This document shows, piece by piece, positions 17,977-27,515 of a stretch of 64,000 bases of DNA. Source of the stretch: Nitrospiraceae bacterium. Its GTDB lineage: Bacteria > Nitrospirota > Nitrospiria > Nitrospirales > Nitrospiraceae. The stretch spans positions 372,001 to 436,000 of the forward strand of contig JAHBWI010000002.1 in the NCBI GenBank assembly GCA_019637075.1. Reading direction: 5' to 3'. The notes under the pieces are model-generated. The model did no database searches, was not told where the DNA came from, and worked only from the letters and a program-made list of their open reading frames with translations. Made by a program: the position numbers and the translations under genes. Within the stretch, counting starts at the first letter, position 1, and each line of letters starts with the position of its first letter.

Positions 17977-20900
17977 ACATTTCCGAAACCTGCATCCGCC
18001 GTCCGGTCGCCACGACCCTGGTGACGTTCGCCGTCACCCTGATCGGAGTCATCGCATTTCAGTTCCTTCCCGTCGCCTCGCTCCCGCAGGTCGAATTCCC
18101 GACCATTCTCGTCTCCGCGACCCTGCCCGGCGGCAGTCCGGAAACGATGGCTTCATCCGTGGCCGGTCCGCTGGAACATCAGTTCGCACGGATCGCCGGC
18201 GTTACCGAAATGACCTCGACCAGCATGCTCGGGTCCACCAGCATCACGCTGCAGTTCGAGCTCAGCCGCGACATCGACGGCGCCGCGCGCGATGTGCAGG
18301 GAGCCATCTCGGCGGCTCGCGGGGACCTGCCGGCCAATCTCCCGAACAATCCCACGTACCGAAAGATCAACCCGGCGGACGCGCCGATCCTGATTCTGTC
18401 CCTGACCTCGGACATCGTGAGCCGAGGCCACCTCTACGACGTCGCATCGAGCATCCTCCAGCAGAAGCTGTCCCAGGTCGAAGGCGTCGGACAGGTCACC
18501 ATCGGCGGCGGATCGCTCCCGGCCGTGCGGATCGACCTGAATCCGACCGCCCTCAACAAGTACGGGATCGGGCTGGGCGATGTCCGCCGAATGCTCTCCG
18601 CCACCAACGTGAACCGTCCCAAGGGGCAACTGAGCGATGGAACCAGGACCTGGGAGATCCGTACCAACGACCAACTGCACGAGGCGGACGACTACCTGCC
18701 ATTGATCATCAGCTACCGCCAAGGTCGGGCCGTGCGTCTCTCCGACGTGGCCACCGTCGAACGCTCGGTCGAAGACCTCCGCACGACCGGCACGGCCAAC
18801 GGCGTTCCGGCGGTGCTGATCATGATCAACCGCGAGCCTGGCGCGAATATCATCGCCACGGTCGACCGGCTGAAGGCCCTGCTTCCCCAATTGTCCGCCT
18901 CGATTCCCGGCAGCATGAACCTCTCCGTCGTCGTCGACCGTACCCCCGTGATTCGCGCCTCGCTGCACGACGTCGAGCGGACGCTGGCCATTTCGGTCGG
19001 GCTCGTCATCCTCGTCGTGTTCCTGTTTCTCCGGGACATTCGCGCCACGCTGATCCCGTCCGTCGCCGTGCCGGTGTCCCTGATCAGCACCTTCGGCGTG
19101 ATGTACCTGCTCGACTACAGCCTCGACAACCTGTCGCTCATGGCCCTGACCATCGCGACCGGCTTCGTGGTCGATGACGCCATCGTGGTGCTGGAGAACA
19201 TCAGCCGGTACCGTGAGGAAGGCATGCCGCCCTTTCAGGCCGCGCTGCGGGGAGCCCGTGAAATCACCTTCACCGTCCTCTCCATGACGATCTCGCTCGT
19301 CGCGGTCTTCCTGCCGATCCTGTTCATGGGCGGGATGATGGGGCGATTGTTCCGGGAGTTCGCGGTCACGCTGTCCGTGGCGATTCTCATCTCGCTGGTC
19401 ATATCCCTGACCACGACGCCGATGATGTGCGCCAGGGTGCTGGCAAACGAGAAGGGACGGTCGCACGGCCGTTTGTACCGGATGAGCGAAGGCATCTTCG
19501 TCGGCATGCGGGCCGGCTATGCGCGCAGTCTCGGATGGGTCCTACGGCATCCGCGCAGCATGCTGACGCTCACGCTCGCAACCATGGCGGTCAGCGTCTA
19601 CCTCTACACCATCGTGCCCAAGGGCTTCTTTCCCCAACAGGACACGGGGCGCATGTTCGGCAACATCCAAGCCGCGCAGGACATCTCGTTCCAGGCCATG
19701 CGGCAAAAACTGTTGGAGGTGGTCGACATCATCCGCAGCGACCCGGCCGTCGACACGGTCACCGGCTTCAGCGGCGGCGGGACGAGCGGCAATACCAACT
19801 CAGGCCGCATGTTCATCGGGTTGAAGCCGCTCGACGAGCGGCAGATGAGCGTGGATCAAGTGATTGCGCGGCTGCGGCCCAAACTGGCGAAGGTGCCGGG
19901 CGCCCCCACGGTCCTGCAGGCCATTCAAGATTTGCGCATCGGCGGCCGCGCCAGCAGCGCGCAGTACCAATACACGTTGCAGAGCGTAGACTTGGAGGAG
20001 TTGAACACCTGGGCGGCCAAGGTCGAGCGAAAGCTGCGGACGGTGCCTGAAATCGCGGATGTCACCAGCGATCTGCAAGACAAGGGACTGCAGTCTTTGG
20101 TGGTATTCGACCGTCTGACCGCTTCCCGCCTCGGGGTCAGCCCGCAACTGATCGACGATACGCTTTACGATGCCTTCGGCCAGCGGCAGGTGTCCATTCT
20201 CTATACTCCGCTCAACCAGTACCACGTCGTGATGGAGGTTGCGCCGCAATACTGGCAAGACCCGGCTACGCTCCGCGATATCTATGTGCGCTCGACGAAC
20301 GGCGCGGAAGTTCCGTTGAGCGCGGTCGCCCACTACGAGCCGAAGCATACGCTGCTGATGGTCAACCACCAGGGCCAGTCCCCCAGCGTAACGCTCTCCT
20401 TCAACATGGCGCCGGGGATGTCACTGGGCGCCGCGGTGGAAGCGATCGACAAGGCCTTGAGCGAGCTCAACCTGCCGGCCGGCATCCGCGGTAGCTTCCA
20501 AGGAACCGCCAAGGCCTTTCAGGCCTCGACCGACAACCAGCCGCTGCTCATCCTCGCCGCGATGCTGACCATGTACATCGTCTTGGGCATTCTCTATGAA
20601 AGCTATGTCCATCCATTGACGATCCTTTCCACCTTGCCGTCGGCCGGCGTCGGGGCCCTCCTCGCGCTGCTGCTTTTCAAAACCGAACTGAGCATGATTG
20701 CGCTGATCGGTATTATGCTTCTGATCGGTATCGTGAAGAAAAACGCGATCATGATGATCGACTTCGCGTTGGAGGCGGAACGCACCGAAGGCAGGTCCCC
20801 GGAACAGGCGATTCTCGAAGCCTGCCTGCTCCGCTTTCGGCCGATCATGATGACCACGCTCGCGGCGCTGTTCGGCGCCTTACCCCTGGCTCTCGGCACC

Positions 20901-21077
20901 GGCGTCGGCTCCGAGCTGCGCCGCCCGCTCGGCATCACCATCGTGGGGGGACTCTTGGTAAGCCAGCTCCTGACCCTCTACACCACCCCCGTCGTGTACC
21001 TCTACCTCGACCGGCTTCGGCTTCGGATGCTTCGACTCTTCGGAAAGCCGGCGGACGTCCGTCCACTCCCCCAGTAA
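17973..21077 (+). CDS. mdtC: RND multidrug efflux transporter, MdtC-like
   Basis: 1034-residue partner of the preceding pump and clearly homologous to it along the whole length (shared [34 protein letters not shown]-type blocks), so the pair arose by ancient duplication. Proton-relay aspartates are intact in [17 protein letters not shown] overlap with the upstream gene shows tight coupling. The operon ends after this gene; the convergent membrane-protein gene begins its stop 56 bases on. Confidence 0.93.
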   Translation: MNISETCIRRPVATTLVTFAVTLIGVIAFQFLPVASLPQVEFPTILVSATLPGGSPETMASSVAGPLEHQFARIAGVTEMTSTSMLGSTSITLQFELSRDIDGAARDVQGAISAARGDLPANLPNNPTYRKINPADAPILILSLTSDIVSRGHLYDVASSILQQKLSQVEGVGQVTIGGGSLPAVRIDLNPTALNKYGIGLGDVRRMLSATNVNRPKGQLSDGTRTWEIRTNDQLHEADDYLPLIISYRQGRAVRLSDVATVERSVEDLRTTGTANGVPAVLIMINREPGANIIATVDRLKALLPQLSASIPGSMNLSVVVDRTPVIRASLHDVERTLAISVGLVILVVFLFLRDIRATLIPSVAVPVSLISTFGVMYLLDYSLDNLSLMALTIATGFVVDDAIVVLENISRYREEGMPPFQAALRGAREITFTVLSMTISLVAVFLPILFMGGMMGRLFREFAVTLSVAILISLVISLTTTPMMCARVLANEKGRSHGRLYRMSEGIFVGMRAGYARSLGWVLRHPRSMLTLTLATMAVSVYLYTIVPKGFFPQQDTGRMFGNIQAAQDISFQAMRQKLLEVVDIIRSDPAVDTVTGFSGGGTSGNTNSGRMFIGLKPLDERQMSVDQVIARLRPKLAKVPGAPTVLQAIQDLRIGGRASSAQYQYTLQSVDLEELNTWAAKVERKLRTVPEIADVTSDLQDKGLQSLVVFDRLTASRLGVSPQLIDDTLYDAFGQRQVSILYTPLNQYHVVMEVAPQYWQDPATLRDIYVRSTNGAEVPLSAVAHYEPKHTLLMVNHQGQSPSVTLSFNMAPGMSLGAAVEAIDKALSELNLPAGIRGSFQGTAKAFQASTDNQPLLILAAMLTMYIVLGILYESYVHPLTILSTLPSAGVGALLALLLFKTELSMIALIGIMLLIGIVKKNAIMMIDFALEAERTEGRSPEQAILEACLLRFRPIMMTTLAALFGALPLALGTGVGSELRRPLGITIVGGLLVSQLLTLYTTPVVYLYLDRLRLRMLRLFGKPADVRPLPQ

Positions 21078-21133
21078 CCTAACCGTCTGCAGGCAACTCA
21101 GCGAACACTTGCCTAAGATCTTTGCGGACCCAT

Positions 21134-21808
21134 CTAGGAATCTCCACACCGATTCTTATCTGGATGGTTTTGGACAATGTCTTCGGCTTTTCCAATGTCC
21201 GGGCCCCACAAGTCCAGCTCTTTTCGCTTCATCGTTACGTCTGTATTGTGCAGCCAGACGTTAACGCCTTGCGATACACCAAGCGCTACGCCGAAGCCCC
21301 CTAAAACGACGATTCCGCGAAGAACCTCTGGACTATGCATGTTGTTACTTGCCACACCCAGACCGAGCAGGATTAAAAACATCCAAGCTCCGATGACAGC
21401 CGAATACACGAGACCCGAGGCCAACGGTTCGCTCACAAAACGTGAGAGACCAGTGGGAGCCTTCCCCACAGTCCTCAGTCCAAGGGGTCGGTGAGTGAAC
21501 TGACCTTCGACATGCATCTGCTTTTCCAAGAAGGCTCCGAACACAATCAGATGCGTACAGCGCCGAATGCCATAAATCTCAAAGATGAAGAGGCCGAGCG
21601 TAACGAATAGTCCAAACAGTCCGATCGGCAAGAACGCTTCTTTCGGGACATCCTGCGGGGTTGGATTACGAATCAGAAGGAAGATGCCGGTCCCACTTAC
21701 CAAGGGCAGGAACCCCAAGAGCTTTCCGCGAAAGTCATCAATGGCTCGATAACTGGCGCACAGCTCCTTGTACACGGTCCGGAGGTTTTCGCTGTCTTCC
21801 ATTGACAC
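21134..21808 (-). CDS. Hypothetical four-helix membrane protein
   Basis: 224 residues, no known motif. Helices at about 31-47 (LLGFLPLVSGTGIFLLI), 62-80 (FLPIGLFGLFVTLGLFIFEI), 131-152 (GLVYSAVIGAWMFLILLGLGV) and 165-182 (GIVVLGGFGVALGVSQGV). The N-terminus is charged and helical (SENLRTVYKELCASYRAIDDFRGK), a pattern common in small membrane proteins of defence or signalling islands, but nothing proves that. The gene and its upstream spacer look less GC-rich than the neighbours, which suggests it was acquired separately from the efflux operon. Confidence 0.6.
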   Translation of the reverse strand: MSMEDSENLRTVYKELCASYRAIDDFRGKLLGFLPLVSGTGIFLLIRNPTPQDVPKEAFLPIGLFGLFVTLGLFIFEIYGIRRCTHLIVFGAFLEKQMHVEGQFTHRPLGLRTVGKAPTGLSRFVSEPLASGLVYSAVIGAWMFLILLGLGVASNNMHSPEVLRGIVVLGGFGVALGVSQGVNVWLHNTDVTMKRKELDLWGPDIGKAEDIVQNHPDKNRCGDS

Positions 21809-22429
21809 ACCTCATGGTCGAACGGGTGTTCGAAGCGATGCCGAGCCTATAAATTGGATCGAGACAAGCAGCCTTTTAATCCTGTTCCTGTGTTGGAGCC
21901 TGGTCCTGACAATCATCTGCTTCACTGCCTGTTCAAGAATTGCACATTGTCAGCCATTTTGCATCCATCTAAGTAGTGGCCCAACGGTGCCTGAATCTCA
22001 ACAATCGGTCAAGGTCATTAATTACGTGTATTTACATTTCGTAAAACCGCGCCCGTTTCATTTGGGCTGTGGCAGACTGAGACATAGCTTTTCACGGCAA
22101 ACCAACAGGTACACGGGCGGGGCGATAGCTGGAAGGAAATCCCCGGATGAATCAACCAGACGCCGGATTCAGCGACCTATTGGCTTAGTCATGTTGTTTT
22201 AGTCTTCCCTCGATTGCTCTCAACATTCCCAACATGTCGTGACCGTCCCAATAGATTGGGAATTTCTGTTGTGAATCGTCGCTCATCCTCGCGTGCTTTT
22301 CGCTTCCACTCATCTTCTAACTCCTGACGCACCCACATCTTTTTTTCATTCGCCTCATCCGCTGACTCGCGTGGCATCGCCGTTGCTGAATCACCAGGCA
22401 TCGCTGACACGAAAACCTGAGGCAAGACG
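21809..22429. other. AT-richer spacer, mostly without recognisable genes
   Basis: About 620 bases between the membrane-protein gene and the STAS gene. Composition is visibly more AT-rich than the flanks. It presumably holds the promoter of the minus-strand membrane protein and of the plus-strand STAS-ECF cluster, but I cannot place either. The right part carries two overlapping short minus-strand frames described separately. No tRNA, riboswitch or insertion-sequence end was recognised. Confidence 0.5.
22185..22401 (-). other. Possible small gene or gene remnant in two frames
   Basis: On the minus strand one frame (ATG at 22401, stop 22189) gives about 70 mostly charged residues (KKMWVRQELEDEWKRKAREDE). 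A second frame starting at ATG 22286 and stopping at 22185 gives 33 residues with more protein-like composition (KFPIYWDGHDMLGMLRAIEG). Reading the first frame up to about 22285 and then the second yields a plausible small acidic/basic protein broken by a one-base shift. Neither frame is backed by a clear ribosome binding site. Treat as uncertain. Confidence 0.25.
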
Positions 22430-22699
22430 ATGTTGAAGATTACAACGCTGCAGGAAACGGCCTCGCAGGTATTGCTGAAACTGGACGGCAAGATTACGGC
22501 GCAGTGGGCTTCGCTGCTCGACGGCGAATGCCGAGCCCACTTGCGTCAACGCCGGGCCGTGCGCTTGGACTGCACCGGCGTGGATTTTGTGGATGCCAAG
22601 GGCATCGAGGTCCTGCGGAGCCTCCCCCTCGGCACAGTCACCCTCATCGGCACACCCGCGTTTGTGGCGGAGTTGCTGGACATCGGAGGTCGCTCATGA
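22430..22699 (+). CDS. STAS-domain protein (anti-sigma-factor antagonist-like)
   Basis: 89 residues covering a minimal STAS fold: beta start MLKITTLQETASQVLLKLDGKI, then LDCTGVDFVDAKGIEVLRSLPLGTVTLIG. The usual phospho-acceptor Ser/Thr after the D-x-S/T-G core is replaced (VDAKGIE), so control by SpoIIAB-type phosphorylation is doubtful. Its stop overlaps the ATG of the ECF sigma gene, so the two are made together. In Bacillus-type switches STAS proteins bind anti-sigma kinases; here it may act on the zinc anti-sigma two genes downstream or on the sigma factor itself, which is inference. Confidence 0.75.
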   Translation: MLKITTLQETASQVLLKLDGKITAQWASLLDGECRAHLRQRRAVRLDCTGVDFVDAKGIEVLRSLPLGTVTLIGTPAFVAELLDIGGRS

Positions 22700-23415
22700 A
22701 CTCGATCGGCTCAATCGTCACGAACCCTGTCGCCCCTTCACCCGGTTTAGCTCAACAGTCCGATGATCTGACGGACCGGCAGCCTCCGCGGCTCTCCCAT
22801 ACGGAAAGCCAGATGCTGAGCAGGCTGCGGCAGGGTGATGAAGTTGCATTCGATACGCTCGTGACGAAGCATCACGCGTCGCTGGTCCGCATGGCGCTGA
22901 ACCACGTGGCGGACCGGGACACGGCCGAGGAGGTGGTGCAGGAGACCTGGATGACGGTGATCCAAAGCCTGGATCGATTCGAAGGCCGGTCGTCCCTGCG
23001 GACCTGGATGTTCGGCATCCTGATCCACAAAGCCAAGGACCGAGGCATCCGCGAGAAACGGCACAGCACGTTTTCTTCTTTCCAATCCCCTGACAACGGC
23101 GATGAAGAAGCAATCGATCCCTCACGATTCCACTCATCCGGCGAATGGGCCGGCCATTGGGCCTTCCCTCCGCAACCCTGGGACGACCAGACTCCGGAAA
23201 AACTACTCGCCAACCGGCAAGCCGTGGACGCCATGCAGCAGGCGATCAACTCGCTTCCCTCCATGCTGCGCGAGGTGCTGGTCCTCCGCGACGTCGAAGG
23301 CGTGGATTCCAAGGATGTCTGCAAGCTGCTCAAGATCACTGAGACGAACCTGTATGTGCGTCTCCATCGCGCAAGAGAACGGGTCAGGCAGGCGGTGGAA
23401 ATGGCCATGGCCTAG
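22696..23415 (+). CDS. ECF-type RNA polymerase sigma factor coupled to STAS protein
   Basis: 239 residues. Region 2 is clear (GDEVAFDTLVTKHHASLVRMAL, AEEVVQETWMTVIQSLDRFEGRSSLRTWMFGILIHKAKDR) and so is region 4 (LPSMLREVLVLRDVEGVDSKDVCKLLKITETNLYVRLHRARERVR). The extended linker between them, with WAGHWAFPPQPWDD, is typical of a sigma subgroup found next to zinc-binding anti-sigma factors. Start ATG 22696 overlaps the STAS stop (ATGA); a longer upstream in-frame extension is read through the STAS gene and is not real. Downstream comes the matching zf-HC2 anti-sigma gene after a 136-base gap. Confidence 0.9.
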   Translation: MNSIGSIVTNPVAPSPGLAQQSDDLTDRQPPRLSHTESQMLSRLRQGDEVAFDTLVTKHHASLVRMALNHVADRDTAEEVVQETWMTVIQSLDRFEGRSSLRTWMFGILIHKAKDRGIREKRHSTFSSFQSPDNGDEEAIDPSRFHSSGEWAGHWAFPPQPWDDQTPEKLLANRQAVDAMQQAINSLPSMLREVLVLRDVEGVDSKDVCKLLKITETNLYVRLHRARERVRQAVEMAMA

Positions 23416-23551
23416 AGGGAACGACGGCCTAAGGGTCAATGCCACAGGCAGGAGGAGGTTTCTCAACCGTAAACTCGGGCTGGTAACTTGCGATTGTAAG
23501 AACGGACGGAACCCATCGACCCATCGGTATGTCCCATTGGAGATTGCACCG

Positions 23552-23881
23552 ATGACACCGAATGGCTTGAGGCCCCCTGAGGATGACATCACCTGCCGCG
23601 AAGTGGCAGCCTGGACCTCGACCTATATCGACGCCCACTTGCATGAACCGGCAAAAGTCCGGATGGCCTTGCATCTCGCCGCCTGTGCCGGCTGCAGGAC
23701 CTATGTGGAACAGATCGCGGCCGTGCGGGATGCCCTCCGGAAACTCCCAAGTCCCGGCCTCACCCAGGCTCGACTCTCACAGCTTCGGGAAGAATATCGA
23801 CATAAGGAAATCAAAGCTTCGGCTAAGGTTGAGGATGGATCATGTGGATACGACGACGCAGCTTCTCGATCTCGATCGTAG
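23552..23881 (+). CDS. Zinc-finger (zf-HC2-type) anti-sigma factor
   Basis: About 109 residues without membrane helix. The zinc motif is DITCREVAAW followed by HLAACAGCRTYVEQ, that is C...H-x3-C-x2-C as in ZAS-domain anti-sigma factors such as RsrA/ChrR type. It would bind the ECF sigma encoded just upstream in the cytoplasm and release it on zinc loss or thiol oxidation, or by STAS-protein competition. ATG 23552 is the first sensible start. The end of the gene overlaps the start of the broken lipoprotein gene by 40 bases. Confidence 0.8.
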   Translation: MTPNGLRPPEDDITCREVAAWTSTYIDAHLHEPAKVRMALHLAACAGCRTYVEQIAAVRDALRKLPSPGLTQARLSQLREEYRHKEIKASAKVEDGSCGYDDAASRSRS

Positions 23882-25064
23882 CACTATTCTCACTGCTTTT
23901 GACCGGATGCCTGTCGCCCATCGCTATGCACAGGGCTGTGCTGGAATATGATCGAACCGTGAGTTACGTCGAGGCCGATCTGCTACTCTTGAACATCGCT
24001 CGGGCGCGCCACCACAGGCCGGTGCATTTCACCGCCGTGTCCAGTGTGGCCGCCGCGTTCGATTTTCGCACCAGCGCCGGCATCACCGGCGGCATAGGAC
24101 GGGCTCCGAGGCGGCTGAGCGAGCCATCACGTTGGAATACTCCGCCAGCGTGGCTGAAAATCCGACGATCACGATTGTCCCGATCGCCGGCGAGGAATTC
24201 ACCAAACGCATTCTCCGGCCATTGGATGAGTCTCATGTCGATTGCCTGGTCCGACAGGGATTCGACCTGAGCATGGTCCTGCGCCTCGTCGCGCGCGGTC
24301 TGGCAATCGAGGGGGATGAGGGCTCTACCCTCCTTTCCAACAGTCCCTCCCATGAAGCTGAGTACAGGGAGTTCAGGCGCCGTGTCCTGCATCTGGCTTC
24401 TCTCGACTTTCAAAAACGGCTCAGGATTACGCCCATTACATTTGAGGAAGCCTATCCGGTCGCTCTCGACCGTGCCTTGACGCCGGCTGAAGTCGTGGCG
24501 GCATTCCAGCACGGTTATCGCTGGACGGCAGGGGAAGCCCAGCAACCGACGCGGATGACCCGCAAGGTGACAGGGCGCTTTGCGATCACCAACTACGACT
24601 TGAACCGATTGAGCAACGACGAACGGCGGCAGTTGAACGAAATGGTCGAACGGTTGCCTCCCGATCGTCACTTCGTCGACGTCCGTCCGGAGCATCCGGG
24701 AGGAGATTATCCTCTGCGCGGATTCATTCTGTTGCGCAGTTTCAACTCCACTATTTCGTTTGTCGCCCGAGGCATCGGAGAAGAGCGCGGCTACCCCGTG
24801 GACAAGGACCCCAGAACCGGCCCGGTCCCGAGGAATCCTGCGCGGGTGCTGGAGATCGAGGAATCGTCGGCTCGGTTGTCCGAGGCGGAGTTTTCCGTCG
24901 AATTCGAGGGGAAACACTATGCCATCAGGAAGTTCCCCATCAGCGAAGGGATGGTTCCGAGTTGGAACTAAGAAGCCTTCGCGGTATTGTCCAACCTGTT
25001 TCAAATGACCGTGACGGACGTCTCCAACGTGAGGACGCCGATTATCTCGATTCCGAAAGGCTAG
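23842..25064 (+). pseudogene. Broken lipoprotein gene (one frameshift, one premature stop)
   Basis: The N-terminal part (ATG 23842, frame 1) has a lipoprotein signal ISIVALFSLLLTGC and a conserved-looking segment EYDRTVSYVEADLLLLNIARARHHRPVHFTAVSSVAAAFDF. Near 24095 the coding signal moves to the third frame, continuing ITLEYSASVAENPTITIVPIAGEEFTKRILRPLDE up to a TAA at 24969-24971. The same frame then continues with sensible protein (EAFAVLSNLFQMTVTDVSN, PIISIPKG) to a TAG at 25062. So one indel and one nonsense change disrupt what would be a protein of about 405 residues. An intact relative would be an outer-membrane lipoprotein of unknown function. Confidence 0.75.
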
Positions 25065-25070
25065 AAACGG

Positions 25071-26087
25071 GTGATTCCTGTGACCATGCCTGCCCTGTCT
25101 CGGAGACGTGTACTTGAGCATACCGTCTGGTGCATATTGGCCATTGTCCTGTCTCCCGAGACAGCCTTGCCCGCACTCCTCGAATCCCTCTTCAGCCGTC
25201 CCCCTTCCAAGCTGACCCCAGCCATTACGCCGAATGATCAATTTTATGTCACGTCGTACCGTAGCCCCCCGGCAATTCGCATCCATGAATGGTCCTTGAG
25301 GGTCGACGGTCTGGTACGGACACCCCTTACACTTCCATACAATGACCTGCTGGCCAGACCGCGCGTCTCGCAGATCGTGACGTTGGAGTGTGTCGGGAAC
25401 ACCGTCGGAGGGGAATTCATCGGGACGGCTGAGTGGAGCGGGATTCCGGTACGAACCCTCTTGGAGGAGGCCGGTGCCGACCCAGCGGCCTACGATGTAA
25501 TCATTCGGGCTGCCGATGGCTATTCGGACAGCATCCCGCTCAAGCGGGCGCTTGCCGGCGACGTCCTCCTTGCTCACCACATGAACGGGCTCCCCCTTCC
25601 ACAAGCGCACGGCTTTCCCATCCGCCTTATCGTGCCAGGCTGTTACGGGATGAAGAGCGTGCAGTGGTTGACCAGCATCGAGGTCGCGGCGACGGACTAT
25701 AAAGGGTACTATGCCCAGAAGGGTTGGACCGACGATGCGACCGTGAAGACGACCTCACGCATCGATCGCCCCGGCCACGGCGAAACACTTGCCGGCCGCA
25801 GCCACCGGATCGAGGGATTGGCCTTCTCAGGAACCAGAGGCATCCAGCTGGTGGAAATCAGCACGGATGCGGGCGAAACCTGGCAGTCGGCGGAATTGCA
25901 CCAGCCGCAATCACCGGCCAGTTGGATCTTCTGGTATTACGACTGGATGGCGCGAACCAGCGGCCGTCACACCCTGCTCGTTCGAGCGACGGATGGCACC
26001 GGACGGATCCAAACTTCCATCGAGCAGGACCCCGACCCCGACGGCGCGACGGGATTGCATGAGATTACGGTGACGGTGGAACGATGA
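25071..26087 (+). CDS. Sulfite-oxidase-family molybdopterin oxidoreductase
   Basis: Up to 338 residues from GTG 25071; ATG 25086 (MPALSRRRVLEHTVW) is equally likely. The N-terminus has an SRRRVLE motif and hydrophobic stretch, so export by the Tat route is probable. The molybdopterin domain shows TLECVGN with the molybdenum-binding cysteine at about 107, GIPVRTLLEEAGA, and HGFPIRLIVPGCYGMKSVQWLTSIEV. The C-terminal about 100 residues form the Mo-co dimerisation domain (IEGLAFSGTRGIQLVEISTDAGETW). Family members oxidise sulfite or reduce oxidised methionine; the two-domain build favours sulfite dehydrogenase type. No cytochrome gene is adjacent. Start lies seven bases after the lipoprotein remnant. 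Confidence 0.85.
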   Translation: MIPVTMPALSRRRVLEHTVWCILAIVLSPETALPALLESLFSRPPSKLTPAITPNDQFYVTSYRSPPAIRIHEWSLRVDGLVRTPLTLPYNDLLARPRVSQIVTLECVGNTVGGEFIGTAEWSGIPVRTLLEEAGADPAAYDVIIRAADGYSDSIPLKRALAGDVLLAHHMNGLPLPQAHGFPIRLIVPGCYGMKSVQWLTSIEVAATDYKGYYAQKGWTDDATVKTTSRIDRPGHGETLAGRSHRIEGLAFSGTRGIQLVEISTDAGETWQSAELHQPQSPASWIFWYYDWMARTSGRHTLLVRATDGTGRIQTSIEQDPDPDGATGLHEITVTVER

Positions 26088-26165
26088 GGCAGCTTTTTTC
26101 GCTACTGACTTGTCCTCCCCCTCACATTCCCGCGCAACTCCTGCAGTAGATTTCCTCCCGCCGGC

Positions 26166-27509
26166 TCATCGCTTCAGGACGCATTTGTCGTAGAGGTGCT
26201 TGAGGCGGCCGGTGGGATCATAGCGCTGCTTGAGCGCTCGATAGGCCGGCTCGTTGTACAGTCGCCCGAACTCTTCCCTAGAATAATAGGAATTCGAATA
26301 CAACGACTTGCGGCCATCCAGGTCTCGCACTTTGGCTTCGACCATGCGATTGTAATATCCATCTTCTCGGTCGCTGGGCACGACGTCCCAGAACCCGAAA
26401 TTCACGTAAAGCCGGGCGGGGTCCATGGGGTAAAGCGGATAGGTGATGGAAGGGTCCAGCGTCGCGACCGGGCAAATCCAGACCGGCCTGATGCCGATGT
26501 TCGATTCAAGGAAACCGGCGAACTCGGCCGCATGCTCGATCGGAATTTCCACATCCTGGATGACCGGCTCCTGACGCCCCTCCATCAATTGCAGCAATGT
26601 CTGGGCTGACCGAGATCGGTGAATCGCCTGCCAGAGCTTCCAATAGACCGCGGAGCGAAGCCGCTTTCGCCCCCACAGCCGGCGCATCCACGCATGCTGC
26701 AAGAGGAAATGTTTGGAGCACCAAAACCAGTCGGTATCCCAGCGCCACAGATAATCCTGCGTGGTGAGGAAATCGGTCGATTTGGCTCGGATGGACTGGT
26801 AGTAGATGTCCAGGTAGGTGTAGTCGCTGGGCCGGTCCGCCCGATCGACGAATCGTCCCGTGGTTGCGTAAAGCTCGCCGCCGTCGAACATCGTCCCATC
26901 GACAAAGTCCACGCCACCGCTGCGGCACAACTCCGACAGGTGCCGGAAGTATTCGACGGGATCGGCAACGCGCCGGTGCGTCAACTGGACGAAGGGTTTG
27001 ACAGGGATGAGGGCGATCCTCGCTCGCAGCGCATACCCCAGCGTACCGTATGAATTGGGAAATCCAAGAAAGAGGTCGCGATATTCGTTCTGTCTCGTCG
27101 CCGTGATAACACGGCCGTCGGCGAGCAGGATATCCAATTCCGACATGGTTTCATGGACGAAGCCATACCGGAACGAAGAGGACTCGATGCCGATACCGGC
27201 GATGGCTCCTCCCACGGTAATGGTCTTGAGCTGCGGCACGACTGCGGGCATCAAGTTGAAGGGGAGCGTCTGGGCCACGACATCTTCGTAGGTCGCCAGG
27301 CCCTCGACGTCGGCGTAGCATCCTTCCCGATCGATGTGGAGAACGTGATTGAACGCTCGCAGATCAAGCCGTTGAACCTTGGTCTGTTCGCGGTGCCGAA
27401 AGAGGTTGGAGGATTCTTTGTGAAGGGCTAGCGGCTTGGTGGACGAGGCCGACGCGCAGGCCTTGGAAGCGTGCTCGCGCTTTTCAAGGTAGGTCTCGGT
27501 GAGCGTCAT
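26166..27509 (-). CDS. FAD-linked oxidoreductase, likely fatty-acyl methylene reductase (TmsA/DHCR24-like)
   Basis: 447 residues of the VAO/PCMH flavoprotein fold. The FAD-binding part runs from about residue 55 (GCYADVEGLATYEDVV) through LKTITVGGAIAGIGIESSSFRYG near 95-117 and ELDILLADGRVI; the C-terminal cap includes DRADRPSDYTYLDIYYQS and VNFGFWDVVPS. The pattern resembles delta-24 sterol reductases and the actinobacterial TmsA/BfaA reductase, which reduces a 10-methylene acyl chain made by a Cfa-like methyltransferase to a methyl branch. It is the last gene of a minus-strand operon, six bases after that methyltransferase gene, itself after a desaturase. The assignment to methyl-branched lipid synthesis rests on this context and is an inference. 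Confidence 0.75.
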   Translation of the reverse strand: MTLTETYLEKREHASKACASASSTKPLALHKESSNLFRHREQTKVQRLDLRAFNHVLHIDREGCYADVEGLATYEDVVAQTLPFNLMPAVVPQLKTITVGGAIAGIGIESSSFRYGFVHETMSELDILLADGRVITATRQNEYRDLFLGFPNSYGTLGYALRARIALIPVKPFVQLTHRRVADPVEYFRHLSELCRSGGVDFVDGTMFDGGELYATTGRFVDRADRPSDYTYLDIYYQSIRAKSTDFLTTQDYLWRWDTDWFWCSKHFLLQHAWMRRLWGRKRLRSAVYWKLWQAIHRSRSAQTLLQLMEGRQEPVIQDVEIPIEHAAEFAGFLESNIGIRPVWICPVATLDPSITYPLYPMDPARLYVNFGFWDVVPSDREDGYYNRMVEAKVRDLDGRKSLYSNSYYSREEFGRLYNEPAYRALKQRYDPTGRLKHLYDKCVLKR

Positions 27510-27515
27510 GGTCTG

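Noticed and set aside
22504-22695. Longer N-terminus for the ECF sigma factor
   Set aside because: The extension reads through the STAS gene out of frame and has no protein-like features; ATG 22696 overlaps the STAS stop.
23964-25610. 548-residue minus-strand frame across the broken lipoprotein gene and the molybdoenzyme start
   Set aside because: No recognisable motif; composition is that of an antisense frame, whereas the plus strand carries clear protein families.
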